Translations under genes and position numbers: made by a program | The notes under the pieces: model-generated | Databases searched by the model: none | Seen by the model: the letters and a program-made list of their open reading frames with translations, nothing else | What the model was told of the DNA's origin: nothing | NCBI RefSeq assembly: GCF_900636765.1 | Contig: NZ_LR134313.1 | Location: forward strand, 2,046,001 to 2,110,000 | Direction: 5' to 3' | From: Neisseria canis | GTDB taxonomy: Bacteria > Pseudomonadota > Gammaproteobacteria > Burkholderiales > Neisseriaceae | Length of the DNA: 64,000 nucleotides | In this document: positions 16,130 to 26,245 of the stretch, piece after piece | Layout: each line of letters begins with the position of its first letter | How positions within the stretch are numbered: the first letter of the stretch is position 1

Positions 16130-17032
16130 ATGAATGCCCCAAAAATCGTTGTAATCGGCAGCATCAACATGGATTTAGTGACTTCGTCCCCCCGTTTTCC
16201 CCAACCGGGCGAAACCTTGCTGGGCACGGGTTTTAACCAATATATGGGCGGCAAAGGCGCCAATCAGGCCGTGGCCGCTGCGCGGCTGGGCGCGCATGTT
16301 TCGCTCATCGGCGCGGTGGGCGCGGATCATTTCGGGCAGGTTTTGCTCGACAATCTGAAAAAAGAACGGGTCAACACCGATGCCGTACGCATTATTCAAG
16401 ACCAACCCAGCGGGCTGGCCAATATCACAGTAGCGGAAGGCGACAACCACATCGTGGTGGTTTCGGGCGCCAATTTCTCGCTCACGCCCTCAGACGTGGA
16501 GCAGGAAGAACAGCGGATTGCCTCCGCAGATGTGGTTATGGCGCAGCTGGAAACCCCTTTGGATACCGTGATTGCCAGTGCCAAATTGGCGAAAAAACAC
16601 GGCAAGCCCTTTATCCTCAACCCTGCACCTGCGCAAAAGCTGCCGCAGGAACTGGTTGCCCTAACCGGCCTGCTCACACCCAATGCTTATGAACTCGCCA
16701 TCAGCTTAGGCCTGTCTGAAAACCTGACACCTGAAGAAATGCTGCAACAATCGCCCTGCCAAGTGGTGATGACATTAGGCTCGAAAGGCGCTCTGTTTAC
16801 CGATGAATCGGGCGCGCAACACCGGCAGCCGAGCTTTAAAGTCACCCCTGTCGATACCACCGGCGCAGGCGATACCTTCAACGGCGCACTGGCCGTATTC
16901 CTCAATCAAGGTCTGCACGAAGCCGTGAAAAAAGCCTGCGCCGCCGCGGCTCTTTCAGTAACCCGCCCGGGCGCACAAAGCGGTATGCCGGTTTATAAAG
17001 AATTGGCCGCTTTCTTAAAGCAAGCCGTTTGA
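16130..17032 (+). CDS. rbsK: Ribokinase (PfkB family)
   Basis: The 300-residue protein matches ribokinase, which makes ribose 5-phosphate from ribose and ATP. It shows the N-terminal GSINMDLV, PfkB signature 1 (GGKGANQAVAAARLG) and signature 2 with the catalytic base (DTTGAGDTFNGAL). No ribose transporter or repressor is nearby, so the substrate might be ribose salvaged from nucleosides, or another sugar. A near-match to the uptake sequence (GGCCTGTCTGAA) lies near 16711. An uptake-sequence terminator follows directly. Confidence 0.88.
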   Translation: MNAPKIVVIGSINMDLVTSSPRFPQPGETLLGTGFNQYMGGKGANQAVAAARLGAHVSLIGAVGADHFGQVLLDNLKKERVNTDAVRIIQDQPSGLANITVAEGDNHIVVVSGANFSLTPSDVEQEEQRIASADVVMAQLETPLDTVIASAKLAKKHGKPFILNPAPAQKLPQELVALTGLLTPNAYELAISLGLSENLTPEEMLQQSPCQVVMTLGSKGALFTDESGAQHRQPSFKVTPVDTTGAGDTFNGALAVFLNQGLHEAVKKACAAAALSVTRPGAQSGMPVYKELAAFLKQAV

Positions 17033-17040
17033 ATAAACGA

Positions 17041-17072
17041 AATGCCTGTCTGAACGTTTTCAGACAGGCATT
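17041..17072. terminator. Uptake-sequence terminator between rbsK and serS
   Basis: The arms 17041-17054 and 17059-17072 are exact 14-base complements. The two genes converge here, so it can serve both strands. Confidence 0.8.
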
Positions 17073-17115
17073 AACTTTTCAGGCAATCACACCCGAAACC
17101 GTGTTCAAACCAAGC

Positions 17116-18432
<1,317 letters not shown>

Positions 18433-18506
18433 TTAAAGTGGGATTGAAATAAATGCGTATTTTAAACCATAGGCGGCAAACTTCAACACCAGAGCCCGAA
18501 ACTAAA

Positions 18507-18537
18507 ATGCCTGTCTGAAAGGTTTTCAGACAGGCAT
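18507..18537 (-). terminator. Uptake-sequence terminator downstream of the FKBP gene
   Basis: The arms 18507-18520 and 18524-18537 are 14-base complements. It lies just past the stop of the leftward FKBP gene and upstream of serS. Confidence 0.78.
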
Positions 18538-18561
18538 ATATGGAATTGATGCTGCGCTTGA

Positions 18562-19521
18562 TTACTTGCCTACTTTTTCCAGCTTCACATCAAACACCAA
18601 AACAGAGTTGGGCATAATATTGCTACCCGGCGGCGGGTTTTTGCCGTAGGCCAGCTCGGCCGGAATGTAGAAAGTGGCTTCGCTGCCTTCTTTAAGCAGC
18701 TGCAAACCTTCCTGCCAACCTTTAATCACACCGCTCAACGGAAAAGTTACGGCTTTGCCCTGGCTGTTGTCAAACTCGGTGCCGTCGATTAATTTACCCA
18801 CATACACCACGCTTACTTCGTCGCCTGCTTTAGGCAGCTTGCCGCCGCCTTGTTTGGTGATTTTATACTGCAAGCCGCTGGCCGTGGTTTTCACACCTTC
18901 TTTGCCGGCGTTTTCTTTCAAAAATGCCTGCCCTTTTTCCAGCTCTTTTTTCGAGAAATTGTCTTCAACCGCTTGCAGGGTTTGGCCGGCCTGCTCCAGC
19001 GACATCTGCGTTTTCTTGCTTTCCAATGTGTCGGAAACCGCTTTGGCAAAACTGTCGAAATCCACATTAACGCCGGCTTCTTTTGCGTTTAAAAAGCCGC
19101 TGCCGATTTGCGCACCCAGCAAACCGCTGAGGTTTTTCAGCTGTTCTGCGCTGAATTTAGGTGCCGTACCTGAAGATGCCTGCTGCATGATTGCCGGCAC
19201 TTCCGTTGACAGTTTGGCAAAGGTTTCTTTGCTGAATAAAGGCTCTTTTCCTTGCGCCACGGCTTTCATGTTTTCCAGCAGATAGGCATTGTCGAATGCT
19301 ACGCCGCGCTGCTTGTAGGCAGATGTAACGAAATCGGTCATTTGCAGGCCGAGGGCATAGCCCACGGTAGTGGGTTCAATGCCGGCTGCGCTTGTGCCGG
19401 AAGCGGCCGTTTGATTTGAGGGGGATGAAGCCGTTTGCCCGGCAGTGCCGCCTGGTTTGCAGGCTGCAAGCGATAACGCGGCTGCGATGGCTATGGCGCT
19501 GAATTTAAGTGTTGGTTTCAT
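18562..19521 (-). CDS. FKBP-type peptidyl-prolyl isomerase lipoprotein (Mip-like)
   Basis: The 319-residue protein has a lipoprotein signal (lipobox LAAC, Cys21), a low-complexity Ser/Thr/Ala linker, a helical dimerisation region (about 50-195) and a C-terminal FKBP domain (about 205-319) with VVYVGKLIDGTEFDNS, GVIKGWQEGLQLLKEG and YIPAELAYG. This is the FkpA/Mip layout. Mip-like proteins of Neisseria are surface or periplasmic lipoproteins linked to survival in host cells. Helix-rich chaperone activity in the periplasm is also expected. Monocistronic by context. Confidence 0.9.
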   Translation of the reverse strand: MKPTLKFSAIAIAAALSLAACKPGGTAGQTASSPSNQTAASGTSAAGIEPTTVGYALGLQMTDFVTSAYKQRGVAFDNAYLLENMKAVAQGKEPLFSKETFAKLSTEVPAIMQQASSGTAPKFSAEQLKNLSGLLGAQIGSGFLNAKEAGVNVDFDSFAKAVSDTLESKKTQMSLEQAGQTLQAVEDNFSKKELEKGQAFLKENAGKEGVKTTASGLQYKITKQGGGKLPKAGDEVSVVYVGKLIDGTEFDNSQGKAVTFPLSGVIKGWQEGLQLLKEGSEATFYIPAELAYGKNPPPGSNIMPNSVLVFDVKLEKVGK

Positions 19522-19615
19522 ATTCTGCTTTCAAAGTTGAAATAAGGGAAATTAACAGGCTGGCATTCTATAAGAGAATTGGTTTAAGTTTCGTTATATC
19601 GTTAAAGAACGTGAA

Positions 19616-19648
19616 AATGCCTGTCTGAAGCGCTTTCAGACAGGCATT
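19616..19648 (-). terminator. Uptake-sequence terminator downstream of bfd
   Basis: The arms 19616-19629 and 19635-19648 are 14-base complements with DUS cores. It follows the bfd stop on the minus strand. Confidence 0.78.
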
Positions 19649-19665
19649 GTAAAATCAGCACGGAA

Positions 19666-19872
19666 TTAAACGGATACTGTGATACCGGCGGTTACGGTGT
19701 TTTGGCTTTGCGCACCGTGTGCCGACAGGAAAGAAGAAGCCAAATCGCTGCAACAGCCGCAACAGGTAGCCACGCCCAGCTGAGCCTGCAAATCGCTCAA
19801 GGTCGTTGCACCCGCAGCAACGGTTTCTTTGATTTGGTGGTCGGTAATGGCATTGCAGATACATACAAACAT
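19666..19872 (-). CDS. bfd: Bacterioferritin-associated ferredoxin-like protein (Bfd)
   Basis: This small protein of 68 residues starts MFVCICNAITDHQI and has a second cysteine cluster (CCGCC), giving the C-X-C ... C-X2-C arrangement that binds a [2Fe-2S] cluster in the BFD fold. Bfd donates electrons to bacterioferritin to release stored iron. The start follows GGAGAA at good spacing. No bacterioferritin gene is in the window, so the partner lies elsewhere. The overlapping frame 19655-19864 is a shadow without cysteine motif logic. Confidence 0.85.
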   Translation of the reverse strand: MFVCICNAITDHQIKETVAAGATTLSDLQAQLGVATCCGCCSDLASSFLSAHGAQSQNTVTAGITVSV

Positions 19873-20018
19873 AATGGATTCTCCGCGGATGGTTTGTCGT
19901 GTTATTGCTTGTAGTTGTTAATGAGATTTAGTCTTGTTGCTAAATATAAATGCAAACTGTTTTTATTGCAAGCATTGGGATTGTAAATTGTGCCGATAGT
20001 TTCCGCATAAACCCACAA

Positions 20019-20030
20019 TGCCTGTCTGAA
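20019..20030 (+). repeat. Single uptake sequence upstream of the aldehyde dehydrogenase
   Basis: An exact TGCCTGTCTGAA stands without an inverted partner, about 50 bases before the next gene. Confidence 0.85.
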
Positions 20031-20078
20031 AGCCTCAATTAATGCGAAAAAGCCATGTAGAAAAGGTATAAATAGGAT

Positions 20079-21464
20079 ATGATTCAACATCATAATAGGC
20101 AAACAAATACCGGAGCACCAGTGTTTCTCAGCAAGCATGCTATCTCGCAGGAAGTGTTATTCGAGCGCGCGGCGGAGCCTTATTCCGAATTCGCCGAAAA
20201 ACTGGCTTTGTTAAAACAACGGCAGCAAATATTTGCTGCTTTGCCGGTAACCAAGCGGGCCGCTTTACTGTCGGAATTCGGCAGCCGCCTGAAAGCAAAG
20301 CGGGCCGAACTTGCACGCATGGTTTGCGAAGAAGTCGGCCGCTGCCTGAGGGAATGTGAAGCAGAGTTGGATAAGTCGGTCGAGCTGATTCATTATTACA
20401 GCCACCTTTCCCCTGAATTGCTTGCGCATAAAACCATTGCAACACAGGCCAGTTTAAGCCAGGTTAGGTTTGAGCCTTTGGGCGTAGTGCTGGCGGTGAT
20501 GCCGTGGAATTATCCGGTGTGGCAGATTTTGCGCTTTGCCGTCTCTGCTTTGTGCGCGGGAAATGCTTGTGCCGTCAAACCCGCCCCCAGCGTGGCAAGG
20601 GTAACCGCCGCCCTGTTTGATTTGGTGGGCGACGATTTACCTTTTATCCCCGCCTGGCTTGCACACGAAGATTTGGAACATGCCATTGCCGATGCAGATG
20701 CCTTAGCCTTTACCGGCTCGGTGGAAACCGGCCGCATTTTGGCCGGATATGCAGGCAGGCATTTGAAGAAAACCGTATTGGAACTTGGCGGAAGTAATGC
20801 TTTTATCGTGTTACCGGATGCCGATTTGGCTCAAGCGGCCAAAGATGCCTGCTATTCCCGCTTCCGTGATGCCGGGCAGTCTTGCAATGCGGCCAAACGC
20901 ATTATCGTTACCGAAGCTGTGGCAGAAGAATTTACCGGCTTGTTTCTGAAAGAATGTGCCTGTCTGAAAACAGGCAATCCGATGTTGCCGGAAACAACAT
21001 TGGCTCCGCTCCACAGTGAAGACTTACGCAACCAGATACACGGGCAAGTGCAGGATGCCGTGGCAAACGGTGCGGAAATTTTATGCGGCGGCTTTTTACC
21101 CGAAAGCAAAGGTTGGTTTTATCCGGCCACGGTTTTGGCAGATGTAAACCCCGATTGCCGCGTATATCACGAAGAAGTGTTCGGCCCCGTAGCCGTTTTA
21201 CTGCGTGCCCGCGACGCTGAAGATGCCGTTCGCCTCGCCAACGACAATCCTTTTGGATTGGGCGCCAGCATTTATACCGGCAACGAAGAAGCAGCATGGC
21301 AATATGCACAAAAGCTGCAAACCGGTGCGGTATATATCAACCGTCATACCAGCAGCGATTTAAGGTTGCCTTTCGGCGGCGTGAAAGCATCGGGTTTCGG
21401 AAGGGAATTATCAGAGTTTGGCTTATATGAATTCGTAAACGTAAAAACTTACTGGCAGAAATAA
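20079..21464 (+). CDS. Aldehyde dehydrogenase family protein, succinate-semialdehyde type
   Basis: The 461-residue enzyme has the ALDH fold: MPWNYPVWQ near the cofactor site, AFTGSVETGR, the general-base motif ELGGSNAF, the catalytic Cys in GQSCNAAKR, and EEVFGPV. The short N-terminus and motif pattern resemble Sad/YneI-type succinate-semialdehyde dehydrogenases, but the substrate cannot be settled from sequence alone. An exact uptake sequence lies inside the gene (20957-20968), coding ACLK. The next gene begins 5 bases after its stop, so they form an operon. The start ATG sits unusually close to AGGA. Confidence 0.85.
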   Translation: MIQHHNRQTNTGAPVFLSKHAISQEVLFERAAEPYSEFAEKLALLKQRQQIFAALPVTKRAALLSEFGSRLKAKRAELARMVCEEVGRCLRECEAELDKSVELIHYYSHLSPELLAHKTIATQASLSQVRFEPLGVVLAVMPWNYPVWQILRFAVSALCAGNACAVKPAPSVARVTAALFDLVGDDLPFIPAWLAHEDLEHAIADADALAFTGSVETGRILAGYAGRHLKKTVLELGGSNAFIVLPDADLAQAAKDACYSRFRDAGQSCNAAKRIIVTEAVAEEFTGLFLKECACLKTGNPMLPETTLAPLHSEDLRNQIHGQVQDAVANGAEILCGGFLPESKGWFYPATVLADVNPDCRVYHEEVFGPVAVLLRARDAEDAVRLANDNPFGLGASIYTGNEEAAWQYAQKLQTGAVYINRHTSSDLRLPFGGVKASGFGRELSEFGLYEFVNVKTYWQK

Positions 21465-21469
21465 AAATA

Positions 21470-22207
21470 ATGAATACACTATGGAAACACGCTTATCTGG
21501 CCGCATTAGCCACTTTCCCGCTAATGCTGTATGCATCTGACTTACAAAAAACATATTTTAACGAACGCGGGCAACATATAGACGATGCCGCGCATGCTGC
21601 TTATGAGCGCCAATATGAAACTGACGGCACTCTGGCAAAAGCACGTGACTTCTACTATCCCTCAATGAAAAAATATTCTGATCCTTATGAAATTCCCCTA
21701 TCGGAAATCAAAAAATTTGTGCCCAATCTGCAAAACGGTACACTGACACTTTGGCATTTCAACGGTACAAAAAAAATGACCGGTTCATACCGCTATGGCA
21801 AGCCCCACGGCACTTGGATCAATTGGCACGCCAACGGCCAAAAATCCGCCGTGATACCCTATATAAACGGCAAAGCCGAAGGTCTGGGTGAAAGGTTTTA
21901 CCGTAACGGCAATAAAGAAAGCGAAATCCGTTTCCGCAATAACAAGGCCAACGGGCTGCATAAACAATGGTATCTGAGCGGAAAACCCAAAAGCGAAAGC
22001 ATCATCCACAATGATGAAGTCACCACATTGGTTACTTGGGATGAAGAAGGCCGCTTAACTTCCGAATTAAGCATTGCCAACGGCAAACGCAGCGGCATCG
22101 TTTTAGATTGGTATCCCGGCGGAGAAAAAAAATCAGAGTCCGCATACCACGATGACATATTAGTAGATCGAAAGGTTTGGGACGAAGATGGCAACATCTT
22201 AGAATAA
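21470..22207 (+). CDS. Secreted MORN/YwqK-repeat protein
   Basis: The 245-residue protein begins with a hydrophobic signal (LAALATFPLMLYAS) and then carries repeated YwqK/MORN-type units: GTLTLWHFNGTKKMTG, YGKPHGTWINWHANGQKS, GLGERFYRNGNKESEI, GLHKQWYLSGKPKSES and so on. Such repeats form beta-sheet surfaces for protein or lipid contact; some relatives are annotated as antitoxins, which I do not claim here. It follows the aldehyde dehydrogenase by 5 bases. The function is unknown. Confidence 0.75.
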   Translation: MNTLWKHAYLAALATFPLMLYASDLQKTYFNERGQHIDDAAHAAYERQYETDGTLAKARDFYYPSMKKYSDPYEIPLSEIKKFVPNLQNGTLTLWHFNGTKKMTGSYRYGKPHGTWINWHANGQKSAVIPYINGKAEGLGERFYRNGNKESEIRFRNNKANGLHKQWYLSGKPKSESIIHNDEVTTLVTWDEEGRLTSELSIANGKRSGIVLDWYPGGEKKSESAYHDDILVDRKVWDEDGNILE

Positions 22208-22259
22208 GCTTTTTGAAGAATATAATCACACGGAATATACTTCTCTGAAAACCAATTTA

Positions 22260-22294
22260 AAATGCCTGTCTGAAAGCTTTTCAGACAGGCATTT
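22260..22294. terminator. Uptake-sequence terminator between converging genes
   Basis: The arms 22260-22275 and 22279-22294 are 16-base complements, with an A run before and a T run after, so it can end transcripts from both strands. Confidence 0.85.
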
Positions 22295-22316
22295 TTCGGA
22301 TTATACCCTTCGGCTT

Positions 22317-24170
22317 TTATGAAGCTTCATTTTCAGAAGCAAGTTTTTGCGAACCGTTTTCCTGCTTAATTTCACGTTGCAGATAGCGCAGGAACGCATC
22401 ATAGAAATTGATGTTCATGCTGTGTACCAGAGCAGCACGGGTGTTCGGGATTTGCGCCTCAATATTTTCCGGTTCTTCGATACTCTGCACTTCTATCAAT
22501 ACCGGCTGAGGCAGGTTTTCCGCCAACACATAAACCGGTTTGTCTTTTTGCGGTTTGGCTTTCAAAAGCTGACTCACTTCTTCAGGCCCCAAAACACGGC
22601 CTGCATCGGCTCTAGTCAGTTTTTGGACAGGAGACCACTGCACATCCACTTTTTCGCCTGTTTTCAAATCCGCTAAAGTCTGCTTAGCCTGATCAAGCGC
22701 CAGTTTGCGGGCTTGCGAAGCCAAATAGGCCGATTTTACTTTTTCTTTGGCCGCTTCAAACGGCTCTGTTGTTTCTTGGCGCACATCCGTTACGCGCACG
22801 ACCGTAACCACACCGTTGCCTAAAGAAATCGGCTCCGAATTATGCTTGGTCTTCAAAGATTCTTCACTAAACAGCGCCTTGGCCATTTCAGGAGAACCCA
22901 TCTTTTCTGTTTCGCGTTCCGCTTCGGCTTTGCTTACCCATTGGTCAATCGTGTTCAGCTTCACACCCATTTTTTCAGCAACTTTGGCCAAATCAGTAGG
23001 ATGGTCAAAAGCCGCATTTTCCAATTCTTCGCGCGCTTTGGTCATCGCCTGCTGGGCTTTTTTCAACTTGATTTCTTCGGCCAGCCAAGCACGGTCTTGT
23101 TCAAAGTTCGGCTTATCGCGAATTTCATTCAGCTTGATAATATGATAGCCATATTCCGTTTGAACAGGCTCGCTAACCTTGCCTTGCTCCATTGCAAAAA
23201 CGGCATCTTCAAAAGCTTTGCCGAGTTTACCGCCCTGCTGTACAAAACCCAAATGACCGCCATTTGCAGCAGTGGCTGCATCAACAGAATATTTTTTCGC
23301 CAGTTCTCCAAACGATGCAGGCTTGGCTTTTGCCTCTGCCACAATTGCCGCAGCCAGTTTTTTATTCGCTTCTTTTTCTTCGTCTGTGTTGCCCAAAGGA
23401 ACAAGAATGTGCTGAACGGAACGGCGCGCCTTACCCTCGTTGGCAGACTGCTCATACGCAGCTTTAATTTCAGCCTCGCTAACCGTCTGCTTGCCGATTA
23501 AATCATCCGGTGTCAATGCAATGTATTGAAATTTTACGGCTTGAGGCAAAACATAGTTTTGCTTATTGGCTTCGTAATAGCTTTTCAATGTTGCATCATC
23601 CAAGCTGACTTTGCCTACAAATGCTTCAGGATTGATTGAAACCATCCGCACGACACGCGGTGCATTTAAAATACTCACAATCTGTTTGGCTTGAGCGTCG
23701 CTTACAATCGCGCCGTCTCTCGACAGGTTTTCCAAAGTTTCCAAAGCCATGGTGTCGCGCTCTTGCTCAACCAATTGATCTTCAGAAATCCCGATTTGCT
23801 TCAGATATTCATTAAATTTGGCTTGGCTGAATTTGCCGTTTTCTTGAAATATGGGCGCATTGGCAATTTTCTTTTTCAGCGTTTCCATTGACACACCGAT
23901 ACCCATCAAACGTGCACCTTCTGTCAGGTAAGCATGCTGCAATAAGCTTTGGTAAACACTTGCGGGCGGTACGTTGGCATTACCACTGTTTTGCAGATTT
24001 CTCAAAGCTTGATTGATTTGCTCCTGGCTGATTTTTTGGTCGCCTACTTTTGTGATGTAATCCGATCCGCCGGATGCAACCGTATTAACACCGAAACCGA
24101 CAAATGTTAAAGCTATCAACCCCATAACGACCTTTGCCAAGCCGTTGTATTTTTCTATGGTAGAAAACAT
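22317..24170 (-). CDS. ppiD: Periplasmic folding chaperone / peptidyl-prolyl isomerase PpiD
   Basis: The 617-residue protein has one N-terminal membrane segment (about 12-32), a SurA-like chaperone domain, a central parvulin domain (about 245-355; QHILVPLGN to YGYHIIKLNEI) and a long C-terminal chaperone part. PpiD is anchored to the inner membrane, faces the periplasm and helps proteins leaving the Sec channel. The length is typical. It is preceded on the minus strand by proQ, with no sign of an operon. Another parvulin chaperone is possible, but the anchor and length favour PpiD. Confidence 0.92.
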   Translation of the reverse strand: MFSTIEKYNGLAKVVMGLIALTFVGFGVNTVASGGSDYITKVGDQKISQEQINQALRNLQNSGNANVPPASVYQSLLQHAYLTEGARLMGIGVSMETLKKKIANAPIFQENGKFSQAKFNEYLKQIGISEDQLVEQERDTMALETLENLSRDGAIVSDAQAKQIVSILNAPRVVRMVSINPEAFVGKVSLDDATLKSYYEANKQNYVLPQAVKFQYIALTPDDLIGKQTVSEAEIKAAYEQSANEGKARRSVQHILVPLGNTDEEKEANKKLAAAIVAEAKAKPASFGELAKKYSVDAATAANGGHLGFVQQGGKLGKAFEDAVFAMEQGKVSEPVQTEYGYHIIKLNEIRDKPNFEQDRAWLAEEIKLKKAQQAMTKAREELENAAFDHPTDLAKVAEKMGVKLNTIDQWVSKAEAERETEKMGSPEMAKALFSEESLKTKHNSEPISLGNGVVTVVRVTDVRQETTEPFEAAKEKVKSAYLASQARKLALDQAKQTLADLKTGEKVDVQWSPVQKLTRADAGRVLGPEEVSQLLKAKPQKDKPVYVLAENLPQPVLIEVQSIEEPENIEAQIPNTRAALVHSMNINFYDAFLRYLQREIKQENGSQKLASENEAS

Positions 24171-24366
24171 AGTAATGAATAGAATATAAAAATGGGCATT
24201 GTAACGTATTTTAGTTTTTTACGCACAAAAGCCCGAATTTAATCAATTTGTATTTTTCAATAGCAATGCAGAGCATTAATTAATAGCCGCTCGGTAAAAA
24301 TCAGCATTGATACAGCAATCAAGCATAAAAATACCTATTTTACGGCTGCGTTCAGACAATCATCTG

Positions 24367-24831
24367 TTATTCTGAAGCTTCCGAGCCATTATCAGCGGCT
24401 GCGGCAATATCTTGCTCAAGCTGCATCGCTTCTTTAGCCTGTACCTTTTCTGCTGCTTCCGCTTTTTTTGCAGCCAAGCGCTCCAACGATTCTTTTACCG
24501 CGGGGTTCTGCGCAGCAATCTGCTGTTCTTCCGGCGTAACTTCGCCTTTAAAGCGATTATTCAAATCAAAACGCTTACCACCCTTTGCCAAGGCTTTAAG
24601 ATAACGGGGGCGGCGGCAATGATTGGCCAAAACCCGCGCAATTAAGGCGGGATCATATTGTGGCATAACTGCGATTAAATCTTGGTCGATGCCGACGGCC
24701 AACGGCTTAAATTTTTTAAATACATCATATTTGCCATAGATGTGGTCGGCAATCATATCGGTTTGCTTTTTTTTGCTCATGGTTTGCACGGCAGTTTTCA
24801 ATGCTGCGCCCAAAGCGGTTTCTTGCGTCAT
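24367..24831 (-). CDS. proQ: ProQ/FinO-family RNA chaperone
   Basis: The protein of 154 residues contains the FinO/ProQ RNA-binding domain (about 10-115), with FKPLAVGIDQDL, VLANHCRRPRYLKAL and RFDLNN, followed by an Ala/Glu-rich helical tail. Neisserial ProQ is a short version that binds many structured RNAs and 3' ends; the E. coli protein has an extra C-terminal Tudor-like domain, which is absent here. The start at 24831 is chosen because AGGAAAC precedes it; an in-frame start at 24858 lacks such a site. Confidence 0.9.
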   Translation of the reverse strand: MTQETALGAALKTAVQTMSKKKQTDMIADHIYGKYDVFKKFKPLAVGIDQDLIAVMPQYDPALIARVLANHCRRPRYLKALAKGGKRFDLNNRFKGEVTPEEQQIAAQNPAVKESLERLAAKKAEAAEKVQAKEAMQLEQDIAAAADNGSEASE

Positions 24832-25139
24832 TTTCGTTTCCTGTTTTAGGGTAACCAATATTTTTATGGGTTTGCCGGCAAGAATGAAAGTGCCGGAAGT
24901 TATTTAAATCTATCCACAAAACCAAATTGCATTTATTCCCGTTAAACCGAATAATGATTTGGCTTCTCATCACAAAATCTGGCGGCATTGTAGCCGAAAA
25001 GCACAGTTTTCGCCAATTCAATTAATTTTTAGTCAATATCCAAGAAAGTAATGACAATGCCTGTCTGAAAGCGAGAGGAAATTTTCCTATTTTTCAGACA
25101 GGCATTGTTAAACAATCAGCCCGGACGGGTTATCAGCAT
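24832..25139. other. Intergenic region between iscA and proQ
   Basis: This gap of 308 bases holds the proQ leader and a composite hairpin: DUS arms 25054-25070 and 25092-25109 enclose a smaller palindrome AGGAAATTTTCCT (25076-25088). It would end the leftward isc transcript. I see nothing else. Confidence 0.7.
25054..25109 (-). terminator. Uptake-sequence pair downstream of iscA
   Basis: The arms of 17 bases are separated by a 21-base centre that contains its own palindrome. It lies 31 bases past the iscA stop. Confidence 0.7.
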
Positions 25140-25460
25140 TCACACATGGAAGCTCTCGCCGCAACCGCATTCATCCTTAACATTGGGGTTTTGAAATTTA
25201 AAACCTTCCTGCAAACCTTCTTTTGTGTAGTCCAGCTCCGTTCCGTCAAGATAAACATGGCTTTTCGGATCCACAAAAACTTTTACTCCGAACCCTTCAA
25301 ACACCAAGTCTTCCGGCTGGATATCGTCAACAAATTCCAAAGTGTAAGCCATACCGGAACAGCCGCTTGTTTTGACGCCCAAGCGGATGCCTTCACCCTT
25401 TCCGCGTTTGGTGAGGAAATTTTGAATATGGTTTGCGGCTTTCTCTGTAAGGGTAATCAT
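25140..25460 (-). CDS. iscA: Iron-sulfur assembly A-type protein IscA
   Basis: The 106-residue protein has the three conserved cysteines of A-type carriers: Cys34 in [10 protein letters not shown] and Cys98/Cys100 in [10 protein letters not shown]-type proteins receive Fe-S clusters from the IscU scaffold and pass them to target enzymes. Its place at the end of the isc operon favours IscA over ErpA. It is separated from the previous small gene by about 50 bases. Confidence 0.92.
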   Translation of the reverse strand: MITLTEKAANHIQNFLTKRGKGEGIRLGVKTSGCSGMAYTLEFVDDIQPEDLVFEGFGVKVFVDPKSHVYLDGTELDYTKEGLQEGFKFQNPNVKDECGCGESFHV

Positions 25461-25514
25461 ATGATTCGATCCTTATTCAATCAATCTTGCAGCTTGGTTC
25501 AAAACAAATAACAA

Positions 25515-25769
25515 CTAGGCTTTTCCTGCTGTTTCAGAATGTTTTTTTGCCCACTCTATCGCTGTTTTTACAGCATTTTTAGCTTGCGGGCTATTTTTCC
25601 AACAAGTGGAACCGGTCAATGCTGCACCTTGTTGCAAAATATCTTGCATATCGGCAGCAGCCAGCTTGGCAACATCATCCAAACCCATTTGTTTCAAACG
25701 CTGCAATACGGTCGGACCAATGCCTTTCTGTGCCAATAAAGATTGGGTTTCTGTTTCGGTAAAAGGCAT
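25515..25769 (-). CDS. Helix-hairpin-helix small protein in the isc operon
   Basis: The 84-residue protein shows a helix-hairpin-helix-like segment (GIGPTVLQRLKQMGLDDVAKL) and a second helical part with TGSTCWKNSPQAKNAVKTAIEWA. HhH motifs usually bind DNA or RNA without sequence preference. No named function is known to me. It lies between iscU and iscA in the same direction. A link to Fe-S assembly is only by position. Confidence 0.7.
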   Translation of the reverse strand: MPFTETETQSLLAQKGIGPTVLQRLKQMGLDDVAKLAAADMQDILQQGAALTGSTCWKNSPQAKNAVKTAIEWAKKHSETAGKA

Positions 25770-25797
25770 CGTGTTCTCTCTTCTGTCTTTATTAGAA

Positions 25798-25809
25798 TGC
25801 CTGTCTGAA
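25798..25809 (+). repeat. Single uptake sequence between iscU and the HhH gene
   Basis: This is an exact TGCCTGTCTGAA without a partner. It sits inside the isc operon. Confidence 0.85.
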
Positions 25810-25814
25810 AAAAC

Positions 25815-26198
25815 TCAGGCACCTTTTTTCTTTTTGTAGTCGGAAACAGCGGCTTTAATCGCATCTTCAGCCAAAATCGAACAGTGTACTTTTACCGGCG
25901 GCAATTCCAATTCTTCGGCAATTTCACTGTTTTTAATTGCCAAGGCTTCATCAAGGCTCTTGCCCTTCACCCATTCGGTAATCAACGAAGAAGAAGCAAT
26001 AGCAGAGCCGCAACCATAAGTTTTAAATTTGGCATCTTCAATCACGCCTTCATCATTCACTTTAATTTGCAGCTTCATCACATCTCCGCAGGCAGGCGCG
26101 CCTACCATACCTGTGCCTACTGATTCATCGTTTTTATCAAACGAACCAACATTACGGGGGTTTTCGTAATGATCAATTACTTTATTGCTGTATGCCAT
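25815..26198 (-). CDS. iscU: Iron-sulfur cluster scaffold IscU
   Basis: The 127-residue protein has the scaffold ligands Cys37 (GAPACGD, with Asp39), Cys63 (YGCGSA) and Cys106 (KVHCS), plus the LPPVK motif that HscA recognises. IscS delivers sulfur to these cysteines. The LPPVK motif is intact although no hscA or hscB gene is in this cluster, so the chaperones must be encoded elsewhere. It lies about 50 bases downstream of the RraB-like gene and well after iscS. Confidence 0.96.
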   Translation of the reverse strand: MAYSNKVIDHYENPRNVGSFDKNDESVGTGMVGAPACGDVMKLQIKVNDEGVIEDAKFKTYGCGSAIASSSLITEWVKGKSLDEALAIKNSEIAEELELPPVKVHCSILAEDAIKAAVSDYKKKKGA

Positions 26199-26245
26199 GG
26201 TTTTATTCCTTCATGATAATGTTGTGTTTATTCTGATTAGTGGTT

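Noticed and set aside
19655..19864. Overlapping minus-strand frame across bfd
   Set aside because: The overlapping frame 19666-19872 has the conserved cysteine pattern and a ribosome site; this one has neither.
21470..22207. Treating the YwqK-like protein as an antitoxin
   Set aside because: It has a secretion signal and no toxin gene beside it; the antitoxin label of the family is not supported here.
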